Source: Dactylorhiza incarnata (taxonomy: Eukaryota > Streptophyta > Magnoliopsida > Asparagales > Orchidaceae). From it: DNA of 64,000 nucleotides. The notes below the pieces were generated by a model. That model saw only the letters and a list, made by a program, of their open reading frames with translations, searched no databases and was not told where the DNA came from. Location of the stretch: the NCBI GenBank assembly GCA_033032865.1, contig JAWHQI010000028.1:5909001-5973000 (forward strand). Reading direction: 5' to 3'. The position numbers were made by a program, and so were the translations under genes. Shown here piece by piece: positions 10,936 to 23,141 of the stretch (its first letter is position 1; each line of letters opens with the position of its first letter).

Positions 10936-11388
10936 TGTATAGTCAGAGCAGAGGATAGTCGGAGAGTGGCATCAACAGAAGAAGCATCGTCGATGGAGAA
11001 TTGGGTGTCGGAGAGGAAGCCCTGGGCGCCGACGAGGGTACATGAAGGTAGATCGGGAGGAAAGATCGGGCTGCCACTAGTGGAAATGAGGAGGAAAAAA
11101 ATACTTATTTTTAGAATACCTGATTTGCCAATATCGAAAATTGATCTGCCCATATAATTACCCTAAAATATATGACCTGGGATGGGCTTTAGCGCATGCA
11201 TCACTTCATTTGTATTTCATTTTTTTATTACAAATAATTTGAGGATTTATATATCAGACCAATTAATAAATTGTAACTGTAATTGGAAAGGTTATTTATG
11301 AGTCATCTACGTCTATATTTTCATTTTTTCCAATGAAAAAAAAATTGATTTTTATTTTTTTCCAATGAAAAAATTTTGATTTTATTTT
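10936..11388. other. Unassigned spacer
   Basis: The first part (10936-11080) is moderately GC-rich with a short open frame on the minus strand and no recognisable domain. It could be a decayed captured exon or LTR sequence. The rest is AT-rich, with T- and A-runs at 11320-11380. Confidence 0.3.
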
Positions 11389-11652
11389 TGATATGCACCC
11401 ATAAATATATATAAGTTTCAAGGGTGCGATCAGCCAAAACTCCACCATGAGAAAGTGGAGGTAGTGGAGTTATGCTAAGCCCATGACCAAGGGAGTGGGG
11501 AAATAAGAAAAAAACTGCCGCAACTATCACGCGGCGTCACCCACGTGGGTAGTAACAAGGCCACGCCCCGCCATCGCCGGGTACGGTCAAGCCGCGGTTA
11601 AGCACACACCCCACTAAGGGGGTGCGGGCCGCACCCCATTTAGGGGGCGGGG
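11389..11652 (+). mobile_element. Left part of an LTR split by the Tekay-like element
   Basis: The Tekay insertion duplicated CGGGG, so 11389-11647 originally joined 42829 onward. The combined segment begins TGATATGC after ATTTT (11384-11388) and ends GCAACA before ATTTT (44028-44032), fitting a solo LTR of about 1.46 kb. The ATTTT match lies in AT-rich sequence and could be chance. The last 60 bases are GC-rich GGGGTGCGGG-type hairpin units that continue on the far side. Confidence 0.4.
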
Positions 11653-13706
11653 TGTAACACCCCAAGTTTCGCTGAGCGCGGAAGCTGGAATACCCAAGGT
11701 TGAGGACAAGTCTTTCATAGTTGGGAGCTAGCGCCTGCGTTAGCTGTCCCGTCGAGTAAAACACTTGTTTCGATGGTGTTCGTCAAGTTGGATTCGTCGA
11801 GGCGGTTTTGTCGAAGATCTAATATGGGTGGTAGCGCTAACGTCGGCGATAGCTTTTCGTCGGGTAATGAAGTTCTGTCGGGCCGTTGAGTTGTTTTCGC
11901 TGAAGGATTTTCGTCGAGTGGCTAGCACAGGCGGTAGCGCTAGCGCCGGCGCTAGCTGACGGAACCAGCTCCGTAAGTGGCATTTCCTGGACGTCTGATC
12001 TTCTTAGATCTTGATCCTAAGGTTCAGAGAAGTGCGTACTAAGGCTCTAAATAGGGCAGAGAAGTTCTATTCTCATTTCATTAAGCCTTTTGTGTTTTAG
12101 AGGCTAAGGAGAGAAGTAGGGTTTGGAGGAAGAAGAAGAGCTAGATTCGCCATTGTTGGAGCATCAGAGCTCCGTTCGTAGATCCGAAACCAGATCCGTG
12201 GAGAGGACTAGAAGGCGTTTCTTTCTACCCGTGCCTTTCAACCGATCCATGGTGAGGAAGAGAACTCTTAGGGTAACAACATCTCTCCTCCCGGTTATAG
12301 GATGCGTGCATGGCATCTCTGCTTTTACCTTCTCTTTTCTGAAATTTATGGCACCGGATCTCTCAAATGAGAGGGGTTTGGGTCGCCTTGGTTCAATAAG
12401 AACCATCGGTTTGATTGAGTCCATCCCCGACATGATTTTGCACTAGAGATCCGCTTCGTTGGTGGATTAGGCATTGTGGGTGAAGCTGAAATCGCGACCG
12501 GTTGTCCGATTCGGTGATGTTGGTTAACGTGCATTTTAGGGATTTTGCTAGAAATCCGATGACGACAAAAACGTCGTGTGTGTTGCCCTTATGTTTCGGG
12601 TGAGAACGAACGTTGGTTTGGAAAGGGTAATTTTGTGCATAGTGATTGGCTTGTGAAGCCTCTTGTATGTGAAGGCGTGACTTTGTCTTTGTGGTCGGCT
12701 GGCTAGCCCGTGAATGCTTGGATTCATGTGAAGAGAGTGTCCCGGCAAGACAAGTCCCCTTTTGTGCTAACTGACGAGAACAAGTATGGTGATGCGTCCG
12801 TTGGCAAGATGAGTCATGTAAGGGGTGAGGTCTCAGTGGAGTTCTTGGCTTTTGGCTTAGTGATTGTGGCGAGAACAAGTATGCTGATGCGCCCGTAGGC
12901 AAGATGAGCCATGTAAGGGGTGAGGTCTCAGTGGAGTTCTTGGCTTTGGGCTTGCACGCCCGTGGGGAAATGATAAATACCCTTGGTTTGTTGTGAAATG
13001 ATGATGTGTGTTGTTATGGCAGAAGCATACACGTCATAGGGTGCCTTGGGTGAAACCCAGGTTTGCATACAAGCTGCATTGCTAGGCCCCCTTACTTTTA
13101 TTGCTCAACATAGAAACGTGGATGATGATTGTGACATTCATGCCTATCGCTTTTATGTTATCATTGTTGATTACATTTGCATACGAAGTGCTGACTTGCA
13201 GGGTGATGTAGTTCCCCGGGGACCGCTAGTACGACCGGGAGGAGGGGTGTTGTTACACCGTTATTGGTCAGCCAAAGCTGACCCTCGTTATACCGCTCTT
13301 TGTGATTTGGATGCAGGGCAAGTATCGTAGGATGGAACCAGTTCGCCGGCCAAAAAGGCCTAAGCTTCATGAAGTGCACTTTTCTGTTTTTCCTGCCTGC
13401 TCATGTTGTCTTTATTTTGTTACGGCTTGCATGCCGAGGTAGCATAGGAATGTTATTTATCTTTTGGATATTTTCCATGCCTTGATTGATGACTTGAGTA
13501 TGGGTTTTATAAGGCCTTAAGGCAGTGGTACTCTTATGTAGTGGTGGACAACTTCTGTGGTTTATTTAGAGTTTCTGTTGTGTTCTGTTCTGAGTTTTGA
13601 GATGGGTAGATCTATATCACTTTTTAATACTAAAGTTGTGGCGATTATATACTGTGGGGTCCCGGCCGGACCTATATTATATAGTCATTGCAGGGGAGGT
13701 ATTACA
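11653..13706 (+). mobile_element. Tekay-like 5' LTR (2054 bp)
   Basis: It starts TGTAACACCCC, ends GTATTACA and matches 34736-36301 joined to 42317-42828. It contains repeated GCTAGCGC-type palindromes (11727-11745, 11833-11850, 11921-11960) and TTCGTCGA words, then a TATA-like CTCTAAATAGG near 12045 and a CT/GA-rich leader. A 95-bp tandem duplication (12776-12870 and 12871-12965) is present in both LTRs, so it predates insertion. Confidence 0.93.
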
Positions 13707-13709
13707 ATT

Positions 13710-13721
13710 TGGTATCAAAGC
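13710..13721 (+). promoter_or_regulatory. Primer-binding site (initiator-Met tRNA type)
   Basis: TGGTATCAAAGC lies four bases after the LTR end. It differs by one base from the plant iMet-type site TGGTATCAGAGC. Confidence 0.88.
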
Positions 13722-13864
13722 GAGGTTAGCGTTCTTGTTGAGGTTTAGCATGTTTGGATCGAGTTAAGAGGTTTTCCACATAGGAGTACCTTGCGGGACC
13801 ATGAGTGTCCTTGTGTTCGAGTCTTGCGAATAGAGTTTGATTCGTGTTTCCTTGCTTATGCTAG

Positions 13865-15110
13865 GATGGTGGCGACGATGCGGGGACATCGAGGCGACAA
13901 GAGGAGCCTTCAGCAAGCAGTACTACGGCACTAGCCCTTATGAATATGGGCGTGTCCTAACAGACTTCTGTCGTATGCTAGCAAAAAAATGGCGGCGGCT
14001 CAAGCTGCGGCGATGCCACAGATTGCGACGCGCGTTGTGCAGGCTGCGACCCTTGTTACTTTGGTTACTGTGACACGGGAGGTGGGAGTAAGGCTGGTAG
14101 AGCCGTTAGTTGAGAGAGCGGGTGGGCATGGAGATCGTCAGCTGAAGTACTATCTGAGTTTCCATCCTTCGACGTTCAAGGGAGTTGGCACTCCGACGGA
14201 CGCCGAGGATTGGTTGGCAAGAATTCAGGAACTCCTGAAAGCGGCAGAGACCCCAGAGGACAAGCAGTCCCAGTTCGTGGCGTTTCTGTTAGAAGGCGAT
14301 GCCAAGCTGTGGTGGGTGAACCATAGCGGTCGTCATTTCCTTGGACGTGCCCCGTCCATGGAAGAGTTTGGGAATGCCTTCCTGAAGCGCTATATCCCCT
14401 CTTCGACGAGGTTAGCCCTTCAATGGCAGTTCTTGCACTTGGTGAGCGTGAGAAGACAGTAGACGAGTACTTGCAGAAGTTTACTCGGTTGGGTCGTTAC
14501 GCGGGGACGACCATGACAAATGATGAGGAGAGAGATAATCTCTTCTATCAGGGTCTGAGAGGGAATTTAAGGCAGCCTATGATAGCCTTAAAGAATGCGG
14601 GGTTCAATGAGCTAGTTGAAGCTTCTCGAACATTGGAGAACGATATGGAGCGAACCCAATGTCGCAAGGGCTTTGCGGCAAAGTAGGGAGAAAGTAAACC
14701 ATCTCAGTCTCAAGGGAAGTCTGAGGGAAGTCGGTGGAAGAAAAAGCCTCGTCTTCTTAGGACTGGAGAGAGGAGCGGTGTAGCTTCTGGAGAGTTCTGT
14801 TCAAGGAACCAGTGACATGCTACAAGTGGGGCAAGGTGGGCCACAACTCGGTTCTGTTTCGAGAGTGGAGTTGAGCCAGAGCAGAGGCAAGAGGAGTCAG
14901 TGCGTTCCGGTCCTAGTGTTTGGGAGAAAGGGAAAGCGGCGGAGTCCAGTGCTTCTCGTTTCCCTCCTGTGCAGCCTAGAGCATATAACCTCGGGCAGCA
15001 GGAAGCGATTCGTCAACCCGACGTGGTGACAGGTACGAAAAGTTTAGAGTTTTCGTTTGACGGCTTTAACCTGTTTGCGACCTTTCATATTCGTTATATG
15101 CGTGTTAGGC
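13865..15110 (+). pseudogene. Tekay-like gag pseudogene
   Basis: Translated pieces in different frames carry the gag core FHPSTFKGVGTPTDAEDWLA (about 14159-14220), LLEGDAKLWW (14288-14317) and EKTVDEYLQKFTRLGRYAG (14450-14510), typical of chromovirus Retrotrans_gag. Frames switch near 13985 and 14425-14460, and a TAG at 14684-14686 stops the second piece. The zinc knuckle near 14808-14850 reads CYKWGKVGH: the second cysteine of the CCHC motif is replaced by tryptophan. Confidence 0.88.
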
Positions 15111-15114
15111 TTCG

Positions 15115-15734
15115 TGCTAGTTTCTGGCTACCCCTATAGAGTGTTGTTCGAGACGGGAGCGTCACACTCTTTTCTCCCGGAAAGCTTTATCTGAAGTATC
15201 GGTGTTGAGACTAGAAGGAAAGGACGCATTGTTTTGAGAATTGGCGAGTGCGATTTCGAGTTGGTAGCAGCAATTCTACCCCTAGCCAAGTTTGACATCA
15301 TCCTGGGGATGGACTGGCTTGCAGAGCAACGAGCTAGTATTGACTGCTTATTGAAGGTGGTGACCCTAAGGAGTGAATGTAGAGAGGAGGTCAAGTTCGA
15401 GGGCCTATTCGGAGTGGCTTGCTCCCTCATTTTCATCGTGCAATTGGTGCGTGCGGTGAATCAAGGAGGAGAGGCATTTATAGCTTTGATGGAGACTGAC
15501 TCCACAAAGTTGGCAATCAGAGAAGTGCCAGTGGTGGAAGAATTCGAGGATGTGTTCCCCGAGGAGCTTCCAGGAGCACCTCCTTGGCGTGAAATCGACT
15601 TTTCAATTGAGTTGGTGCCGGGTGCGAGGTCGGTATCGCGTCCTCCGTTTAGGATGGCACCGAAGGAACTGGCCGAGTTAAAGGTGCAGTTGCAAGAGTT
15701 GCAAGAGTTGCAAGAGTTGCTAGAGCAAGGGTAC
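15115..15734 (+). pseudogene. Tekay-like pol, protease and first part of RT (pseudogene)
   Basis: The protease active-site region at about 15142-15174 reads VLFETGASHSF: the catalytic aspartate of the usual DTG is changed to glutamate, and a TGA follows within ten codons (15190-15192). Downstream, a long frame holds FDIILGMDWLAEQRASIDC and VVEEFEDVFPEELPGAPP, typical of the protease-RT linker. A 12-bp slippage repeats the LQE codons at about 15690-15720. The gene stops at 15734 where copia inserted and resumes at 31979. Confidence 0.9.
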
Positions 15735-15739
15735 ATTAG

Positions 15740-16762
15740 TGTTGGGTTTTCTATATACCTCATATGTAAACAACATATCGTATATGCGCAGCGGAAGAAA
15801 CAACAAGAACAACCCAAAGAGTAAGGACCTTGCGGATTTCATGAATCTAGAGATTAGGAAAGCAAAATGCGATATACCTTTGTGGGATTGAGTCAATACT
15901 CAACCAAGGTGCTCCAAGAAGAAATCTGGAATGAACTTTGAGTTCCAGGCACCGAAATGGATCGGCCCCTCTATAGAGATCCACACAAGTGAAGGAGAAC
16001 CCCAATGCCTTGTCGTACAAGGGATGGGTCGGAGAAGAACAGTTCTATGCATCCCCATAAACTGCTAGGTTCGTTGAAGGGGAGGCGGCGGTCGGCGGAC
16101 GTCAAGATCGGCGGACGGGGACGATGTCTATCGGAACACTTTCGTGAAAAGTCGCGAAAAGGATCGATTTTTTTAAGGAAGACCAAATCGCTTCCTCTTT
16201 TATACCCAAGGCATAAAACGAGTTATCCACAGACCAGAGTAAACAGAACAATTCCGTCAGGATTTATACATTCGTCAAATATAGTATATTTCGTCTAAAC
16301 ACTTTCGACGAATAGACATAATTTCGTCGAAATACTTTCGACGATTTCGTCGATACAATTTCGTCGAAACACTTTCACCAAATTTGTATCTTATTCGTCA
16401 AAACGGTTTCGACGAACTCGATTGGACGAATTGACACATTTCGTTGAAACACTTTCAACGATTTTGTCTAGTATAAACCCATTCGTCGAAACCCTTTCGA
16501 CGATTTGGCTAAGTCCTATAGAATTAGTCAAAACCATTTCGACGACTCATCAAGATCACTTATTTCCTGGTGAGACATTCTCAATTTAATTCCGAACAGT
16601 CATAGGATTGGTCCTCCACTTATATCCAATATGAGTGAGGCCAACACAATCCTTTCTCCAACTTCTCCAAACACTTTTTATGTGTGACCCTATAGGCTCA
16701 TATTGTGTTGGCAGTAAGACTAACTGCTTGATTTCTTTGAGATCATCTCGGGAACTCCAACA
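15740..16762 (-). mobile_element. Copia 3' LTR (1023 bp)
   Basis: It matches 23154-24001 plus 31778-31978. On the minus strand it begins TGTTGGAGTT and ends ACCCAACA. The TATA box is TATAAAAG at about 16198-16205 on the minus strand, with an array of TTCGTCGA palindromes upstream. The other LTR holds about 26 more bases, from one extra palindrome unit. Confidence 0.92.
16265..16545 (-). repeat. TTCGTCGAAA palindrome array in the copia U3
   Basis: About eight copies of the inverted pair TTCGTCGAAAC and TTTCGACGAA occur, spaced 20-50 bp, with variants such as TTCGTTGAAA paired with TTTCAACGA where both arms changed together. The array lies 60-350 bp upstream of the TATA box, where an LTR enhancer is expected. 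The second LTR carries the same array at 23690-23990. Confidence 0.85.
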
Positions 16763-17726
16763 GTCTCCCACTTGATCATGAAGTATCAACAAAAGTCTCA
16801 CAAACAATGAGCGGCATCTAGCAATGCATCATTGCTACCCAAGCAATAAGAGTTCATAACTCAATAAGCCTGTCTTAACCAATGTATCAGTGATGTCGTG
16901 TTCTTTTGTCCTTTACACCCGGATAGAACTAGAGGCATGGACCGTGTCACCCTCATGATTGTTCAATCCTAGATTCTTGATCTAGAATAGACTGTCTGAA
17001 ATTGGTGAGCTCAATATCATATATTGATTCAACCAAGCATGGCCATGCATTTCTCAGTCTCTTTCCATCAATGGGCCCATGGATGTAACTCCTGTCATAT
17101 AGGAGGACAAATCTCATATATGTTCACACACAAACACCGAAATGAATCGTAACATACCTAATAACCACCATTATCATCAACCTTTCTCAAGGAAGACTTT
17201 AGATGGCATCAAAGTACGCTCTTCCTCACTTGATGAAATCTATGACTTCAGGTCAAAGAACTACAAACATCATTGTTAGTTGAGACCTACTTGTGACACG
17301 TTCATATAATAATCCACAAAGTAGTCTGAAGGTGTGTCTGTCTAGTACAACTTGTTCACTAACAAGTACCCATTTGATGACTTGATATCACAATATCATG
17401 ACCTGTGAGAACCAGTCATCAGTCCACGCACATGCTAGTCTTAACGTACCATCATTGCCCTTCAACTTCTAAGATGATACTCCGACTAGGGGCCATTTAA
17501 GAATGAAGCTTCTGGTTATACATAGGCCCTCACATTCAAGTCACACACTTGAATTCCTATGGAAGCAGACATTCTAAGGGCATTTATTATGCTAATTAAT
17601 CTATCAAATAGAAACTATTGACATAACAATAAGAACTTGCCATAAATGTAAAATAAAAAACACAGTACATATCACAATTCATCAAATGAATAAACAACCA
17701 ATAAACATACAATCCACAGGGCTCCC
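16763..17726 (-). other. Copia 3' untranslated region and polypurine tract
   Basis: On the minus strand the purine-rich CAAGTGGGAGAC directly precedes the 3' LTR (16763-16774), as expected for a polypurine tract. The remaining 950 bases show no coding similarity. Confidence 0.6.
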
Positions 17727-18742
17727 ACTAAAGACGATCATTCAGGTATCTAGTACCCATTGCTCTAACATGACCATCATGTTTCTTTTGCTCAAGAGGC
17801 TTTGTCAGTGGATCCGCTATGCTTTCTTCAGTCGGTACTCTGCAAATGTTCACATCTCCTCGATCGGCAATCTCTCGAATAAGATGGAACCGCTGATGTA
17901 TGTGCTTAGAGCACTGATGAGATCTAAGTTCTTTAGCTTGGGCTATTGCACCATTGTTGTCACAGTAGAGAACTATGGGACCAACAATGTTAGGAACCAC
18001 GCCAAGCTTGCTGATGAATTTCCTAATCCACACAGCCTCCTTCGCCGCATTTGCAGCAACGATATACTCAACCTCAGTCATAGAATCAGCAACTGTCACT
18101 TGCTTGGAACTCTTCCAACTTACAGCTCCTTCATTAAGGCAAAATACAAAACCTGATTGGGACTTTGAATCATCCCTATCAGTCTGAAAGCTAGCATCCG
18201 TGTAACCATTTACAACGAGCTCTTCCTCTCCACCACTAAAGACGATCATTCAGGTATCTAGTACCCATTGCTCTAACATGACCATCATGTTTCTTTTGCT
18301 CAAGAGGCTTTGTTAGTGGACCTGTTATGTTTTCTTCAGTCGGTACTCTGCAAATGTTCACATCTCCTCGATCGGCAATCTCTCGAATAAGATGGAACCG
18401 CCGATGTATGTGCTTAGAGCACTGATGAGATCTAAGTTCCTTAGCTTGGGCTATTGCACCATTGTTGTCACAGTAGAGAACTATGGGACCAACAATGCTA
18501 GGAACCACACCAAGCTTGCTGATGAATTTCCTAATCCACACAGCCTCCTTCGCCGCATTTGCAGCAACGATATACTCGACCTCAGTCATAGAATCAGCAA
18601 CTGTCTCTTGCTTGGAACTGTTCCAGCTTGCAGCTCCTTCATTAAGGCAAAATACAAAACCTGATTGGGACTTTGAATCATCCCTATCAGTCTGAAAGCT
18701 AACATCTGTGTAACCATTTACAATGAGTTCTTCCTCTCCACC
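17727..18742 (-). repeat. 508-bp tandem duplication of the RNase H end of copia pol
   Basis: Segments 17727-18234 and 18235-18742 are near-identical head-to-tail copies, both encoding the C-terminal RNase H. One copy reads GYTDASFQTD, the other GYTDVSFQTD. Each ends in the same terminal word YLNDRL and a stop. The duplicate lacks RT in front, so it is a downstream orphan. Confidence 0.93.
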
Positions 18743-19830
18743 ATACACCAAGAACATATCCTTAGTTCTTCTCAAGTACTTTAGGATATTCTTGACAGCA
18801 ACCCAGTGACCATCACCCGGATCAGACTGATATTTGCTCGTCATGCTCAAAGCATATGAGACATCGGGTCGAGTACACAACATTGCATACATGATTGATC
18901 CAATTGTCGAAGCATATGGAATCAACTTCATGCGGTCCTTATCTTCCAAAGATTTAGGACACTGGTCCTTAGAGAGACTCACGCTATGTGACATGGGTAA
19001 GAATCCCGTCTTGGACTCAAGCATGTTGAACCATTTCAACACCTTCTCAATGTATGTACTCTGGGTCAAACCCAGCAACTTCTTCGATCTATCTCTATAG
19101 ATCTTAATACCAAGTATATAAGTCATTTCACCCAAGTCCTTCATAGAAAAACATCTCCCTAGGTTGTTCTTAACAACTTGCAGGGTCAGAATGTCATTCC
19201 CAATCAGCAGTATGTCATCTACATACAATATCAGGAAAATGACAATACTCCCACTAATCCTCTTGTAAATACAAGGCTCATCCTCGTTCTTGATGAAACC
19301 AAACTCTTTGATTTTCTCATCAAAATGCATATTCCAACTTCGAGAAGCTTGTTTCAATCCATAAATGGATCGATTCAACTTGCATATTTTAGTGGCTTCA
19401 CTTGGAGATACAAAACCCTCGGGTTGTGTCATATACACTTCCTCGAGTTGTTTTGACATCAATTTGCCAGATATCGTAGTCATAATACGCAGCAATAGCA
19501 AGTAGAATTTTGATGGACTTGACCATGGCAATAGGGGAAAAGGTCTCATCATAGTCAACACCATGAATTTGCCTGAAACCTTTAGCCACCAGTCGGCCTT
19601 TGAATGTATGTACATTCCCATCCATGTCGGTCTACTTCTTGAAGAGCCACTTGCACCCTATGGGTCTTACCCCTTCAGGTGGTTCCACCAAGGTCCAAAC
19701 TTGGTTTGTATACATGGAGTCCATTTCAGATTTCATGGCCTCAAGCCATTTCTCGGAGTCTGGTCCATTCATAGCCTCTTGGTAGGTTGCAGGCTCATCA
19801 TTCATGATCCATAGGCAACACATTACCTAT
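18235..19830 (-). pseudogene. Copia reverse transcriptase and RNase H (pseudogene)
   Basis: Minus-strand frames carry the RT start WLEAMKSEMDSMYTNQVW, FKGRLVAKGFRQ and IYGLKQASRSWN, the catalytic YVDDILLIGNDI, CTRPDVSYALSM and the RNase H words GYTDVSFQTD and LYCDNNGAIA. The family is certain. Frames break near 19630 and 19460-19400, so the RT fingers are not in frame with the palm. It would use RNA as template and act in the retrotransposon particle, but as it stands it is inactive. Confidence 0.93.
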
Positions 19831-21129
19831 TTGAGACACGAGAAATACATATATCTCAGGCTCAAATCTTGGTCTACCAGATCTACGTAAGACTTGTGTT
19901 TCTTGAGCAGGATCTCCAGATACAACTTCTTGTAGTCCTTGCTCAGGTTCCAATTCCAGTTCGTTCATTATTTGTGGTTCTTGAACTTCTTCAATTTCTA
20001 CCTTTGCAGTCTTTCTGGATAAAAACTCTTTCTCCAAAAAGATATCAATCCTTGCGACAAACACTTTGCCCTCAGACGGCAGGTAGAAGTAGTACCATTT
20101 GGTCTCCCTAGGATACCCCACTAGATAACATTTATCTGATTTGGGTTTCAGCCTGCCAGGCATTTGACGTCGTATGTATGCCTCACAACCCCAAATCTTA
20201 ATTAATGACATACTAGGACGCTTCCTAGTCCATATATCATATGGTGTCTTTTGAACCGTTTTTGTTGGAACTCAATTTAGTGTGAAAGCAGCTGTCTCTA
20301 GAGCAAAACCCCATTAAGAAATGGGCAGATCTGCATGACTCATCATCGATCGCACCATGTCTAACAAGGTACGATTCCTCCTCTTAGAAATACCACTAAG
20401 TTGTGGTGTTCCGGGCGGAGTGAGCTGTGATACAATACCACACTCTTTCAAATGATCATGAAACTCATGACTCAGATATTCGCTACCTCGATTAGATCAG
20501 AGTGCTTTTATTCTTTTTCCCAGTTGGTTCTCTACTTCATTCTTAAACACTTTGAACTTTTCAAAGGTTTCGGATTTGTTCTTCATAAGAAACACGTATT
20601 CGTATCTACTGAAATCATCAGTAAATGTAACGAAGTAGTAGAACCCACCTCTAGCCATAGAACTCATGGGTCCGCATACATCACTATGTATTATACCCAA
20701 GAGATCATTCGCCCTCTCACTATAACTAATGAAAGGAGCTTTTGTCATCTTGCCTAATAAACATGACTCACATCTCTGAAATGATTCATAATCAAATGAG
20801 TCCAGTAGTCCATCTCTATGGAGCTTGGATATGCGTTTCTCATTTATATGACCTAAATGACAATGCCAAATGTACGTAGGATTCGAGTCATTTGTTTTTA
20901 GTCTTTTAGTATTTTCTACATTATAGATCGGATGGTCTAAGTTCAAAACATATAAACCATTAAACAATTGGGCTACACCATAACAAACATCATTCATAAA
21001 AATCGAACAATTGTTCTTAATTATAAACGAAAAACCTTTCATGTCAAGACATGAAATGGATATAATGTTTCTAGTTATGGCTGGAACTAAATAACAAGTA
21101 TCTAGTTCTATTACAAGCCCAGTGGGCAA
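19798..21129 (-). pseudogene. Copia integrase region (pseudogene)
   Basis: The segment 21129-20497 holds the gag_pre-integrase words WHCHLGHINEKRISKLH and CESCLLGKMTKAPF (zinc-binding His/Cys) and the integrase start HSDVCGPM with FTDDFSRYEYVFLMKNKSE. It ends at a stop at 20497-20499. A degenerate stretch follows, then 20211-19798 resumes with the integrase C-terminal words IWGCEAYIRR and CYLVGYPRETKWYYFY and an acidic linker. The distal catalytic residues are not readable in one frame. Confidence 0.9.
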
Positions 21130-21231
21130 AGAAAGACAATAGACACCAACGGCAATGACAACAACTCTTGCTCCTTTTCTGACGCGCAGGTCTACCTACC
21201 CTTTACCCAGCATTCTTCTCCTTCTCAGTTC

Positions 21232-22169
21232 CTACATATTTGTACAATTGTGAGTACCGCATCCGGTATCCAATACCCAAGATGAAAGAGCAGAAAGGTT
21301 TATCTCTATAACGTAAATACCTGAAGTGTAAGTCACGCTTCCCTTCTTCTTTTGCAGATCTTCAATATATAGGGGATATTTCCGCCTCCAATGCCCTGCC
21401 TTATCGCAGTGGTGGCACTTTCCTTCCTTCGCCAGACCTTTCCTTTTCAGTGCACAAGATTTGGGATCAAGATGAGACTTAGATCCTATCTTCGTCTTCT
21501 TGGATCCCTTAGCCTTGCCCTTGCCTTTATGCACCATCAGTATGGGGATAGCAAGCTTGACCTTCTTCATATTATTTTCGGCAGTTCTCAACATGCCTAG
21601 GAGCTCGGGTAGCGTCTTGTCTATTTCATTCATGTTTTAGTTCAAGACGAACTGCTTATAACTGTCCGGCAACGATTGCAGGATCAGATCTGTGGCCAAC
21701 TCTTGGCCCAAGGGAAAACCCAGTCTTTCAAGGTTCTCTATATAACCAATCATCTTGAGTACGTGAGCCCCTACTGAGTCTGGAGATCCCATCTTGCACT
21801 GAAATAATGCCTTGGATATGTCAAACCTCTCTTGCCTAGCTTGCCCCTCGAATATTTTCTTGAGGTGCTCGATTATCTCATAACCACGCATGCTCTCGTG
21901 TTGCTTCTAAAGCTCAGAGGGCATGGTAGCAAGCATGAGGCATTCCACATCCAAGGTATCATCCTGATACTTCTTGTAAGCATCTTTGTCTGCTCGCGGA
22001 GTATTCCCGGTCGGCTCTGTAGGGGCTTCCCCTTCCAAGACATAGAGCATGCGCTCTTGCCTGAGACAATTCTCAGGTTTCTGTACCAGTCAAAGAAGTT
22101 CGTCCCATTGAGCTTGTCCTTCTCAAGGATGACTCTCAGGGACAAGGTGGAGTGTGATGTGCTTGCCAT
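21232..22169 (-). pseudogene. Copia gag and protease (pseudogene)
   Basis: The gag start at 22169 reads MASTSHSTLSL, then LEKDKLNGTNFFDWYRNLRI. Frames shift near 22060 and 21890, and a stop interrupts at 21637-21639. The zinc knuckle reads CHHCDKAGHWRRKYP: the last cysteine is replaced by tyrosine. The protease core WVLDTGCGTHNC is intact at about 21242-21280. Typical copia gag architecture, but inactive. Confidence 0.9.
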
Positions 22170-23141
22170 GGAAATTCTACAAGGAATTTTGCACAACTTT
22201 TAGTACTGAATTTCAAAATACATTTCATTTAATAAGGACTTTTATTAAAAGCTCCCAATATTTTAATCAAATCAACACCCCTTAATTTTGATTCGGAGAG
22301 TTTATACGAGCTACTCTCTTAGTGGACACGGTCCGTATTTCACTAACACAATGAGTCCGCTTTGGCGTTCCTCTCATAATGCAGTTATTTAGGTAGGCAA
22401 CACTTGTCAATTGCATCATTATGCAACTCTTGTATGGTTGGTGAATAACTCTTTATTTGCATCCATCATATCGAGCATGCCAACCCTATGCCTCTAGGCA
22501 CTCAACCTTTGAGGTCACCTAGTTAAGTTAGACCCGACATCGACAATGGGATATCACAATTATCCGCTCGCACCCTTACCAAGATAGATTAATGCATCTT
22601 GCTTTAGCAAGCCCACACTTCATCGATCGAGGCAGGAAGAGTGTCATCCATCGGAAGGCATCCGTATACTTAATATTGGATAGGGGATTTTATAATGAGC
22701 GATTAACTTTTAATCAAGATTAACATTTAATCATAGTGCACATTCACAAAATAAAATTACAACATTCACATTCCAAATACATTACAGATGTGCACAAAAT
22801 AAAATCATCAACACTTTGACAAAAGGGCTAAATATGAGCATTTAGAACACTTCTAAATCTCCAGATTTATATGCATTGGACATATGAACAACAACACCAC
22901 TTATGCAGTAGACAAGGTATCCAAGGGGCTGCGCCCCTGGCAGTGGTCTCGCTGACCGATCAGCGAGCGGGGTCAAGGGGCAGAGCCCTTGCGGGGTGCG
23001 GGGCAGAGCCCCGACCAATTTTTGAAATCCCACCACCATAAACCACACAAAAACACATCAAAATGATGTTCCAAGAAGAAATCTGGGCATTTAGAATGCT
23101 TATAAATTTCCTGATTTACACGCACTTGATCGCAAACCTAT
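22170..23141 (-). other. Copia 5' leader
   Basis: A non-coding leader of about 970 bp lies between the primer site and gag. It is unremarkable except for the GC-rich hairpin module near the primer-site end (22917-23012). Confidence 0.6.
22917..23012. repeat. GC-rich hairpin module in the copia leader
   Basis: Four consecutive inverted-repeat words occur: AGGGGCTGCGCCCCT, CGCTGACCGATCAGCG, AAGGGGCAGAGCCCTT and GGGGCAGAGCCCC. The right half (22965-23012) is matched by 50349-50404 in the unrelated CACTA element, and both copies are followed by CCAATTTTT. Confidence 0.8.

Noticed and set aside
10413..10942. Gly/Pro/Arg-rich ORFs on the plus strand
   Set aside because: They are translations of the LTR minisatellite, without domain, start context or codon signal.
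12393..12902. A 169-codon minus-strand ORF in the Tekay LTR
   Set aside because: It lies inside an LTR, only a shorter broken version exists in the other LTR, and no domain is visible.
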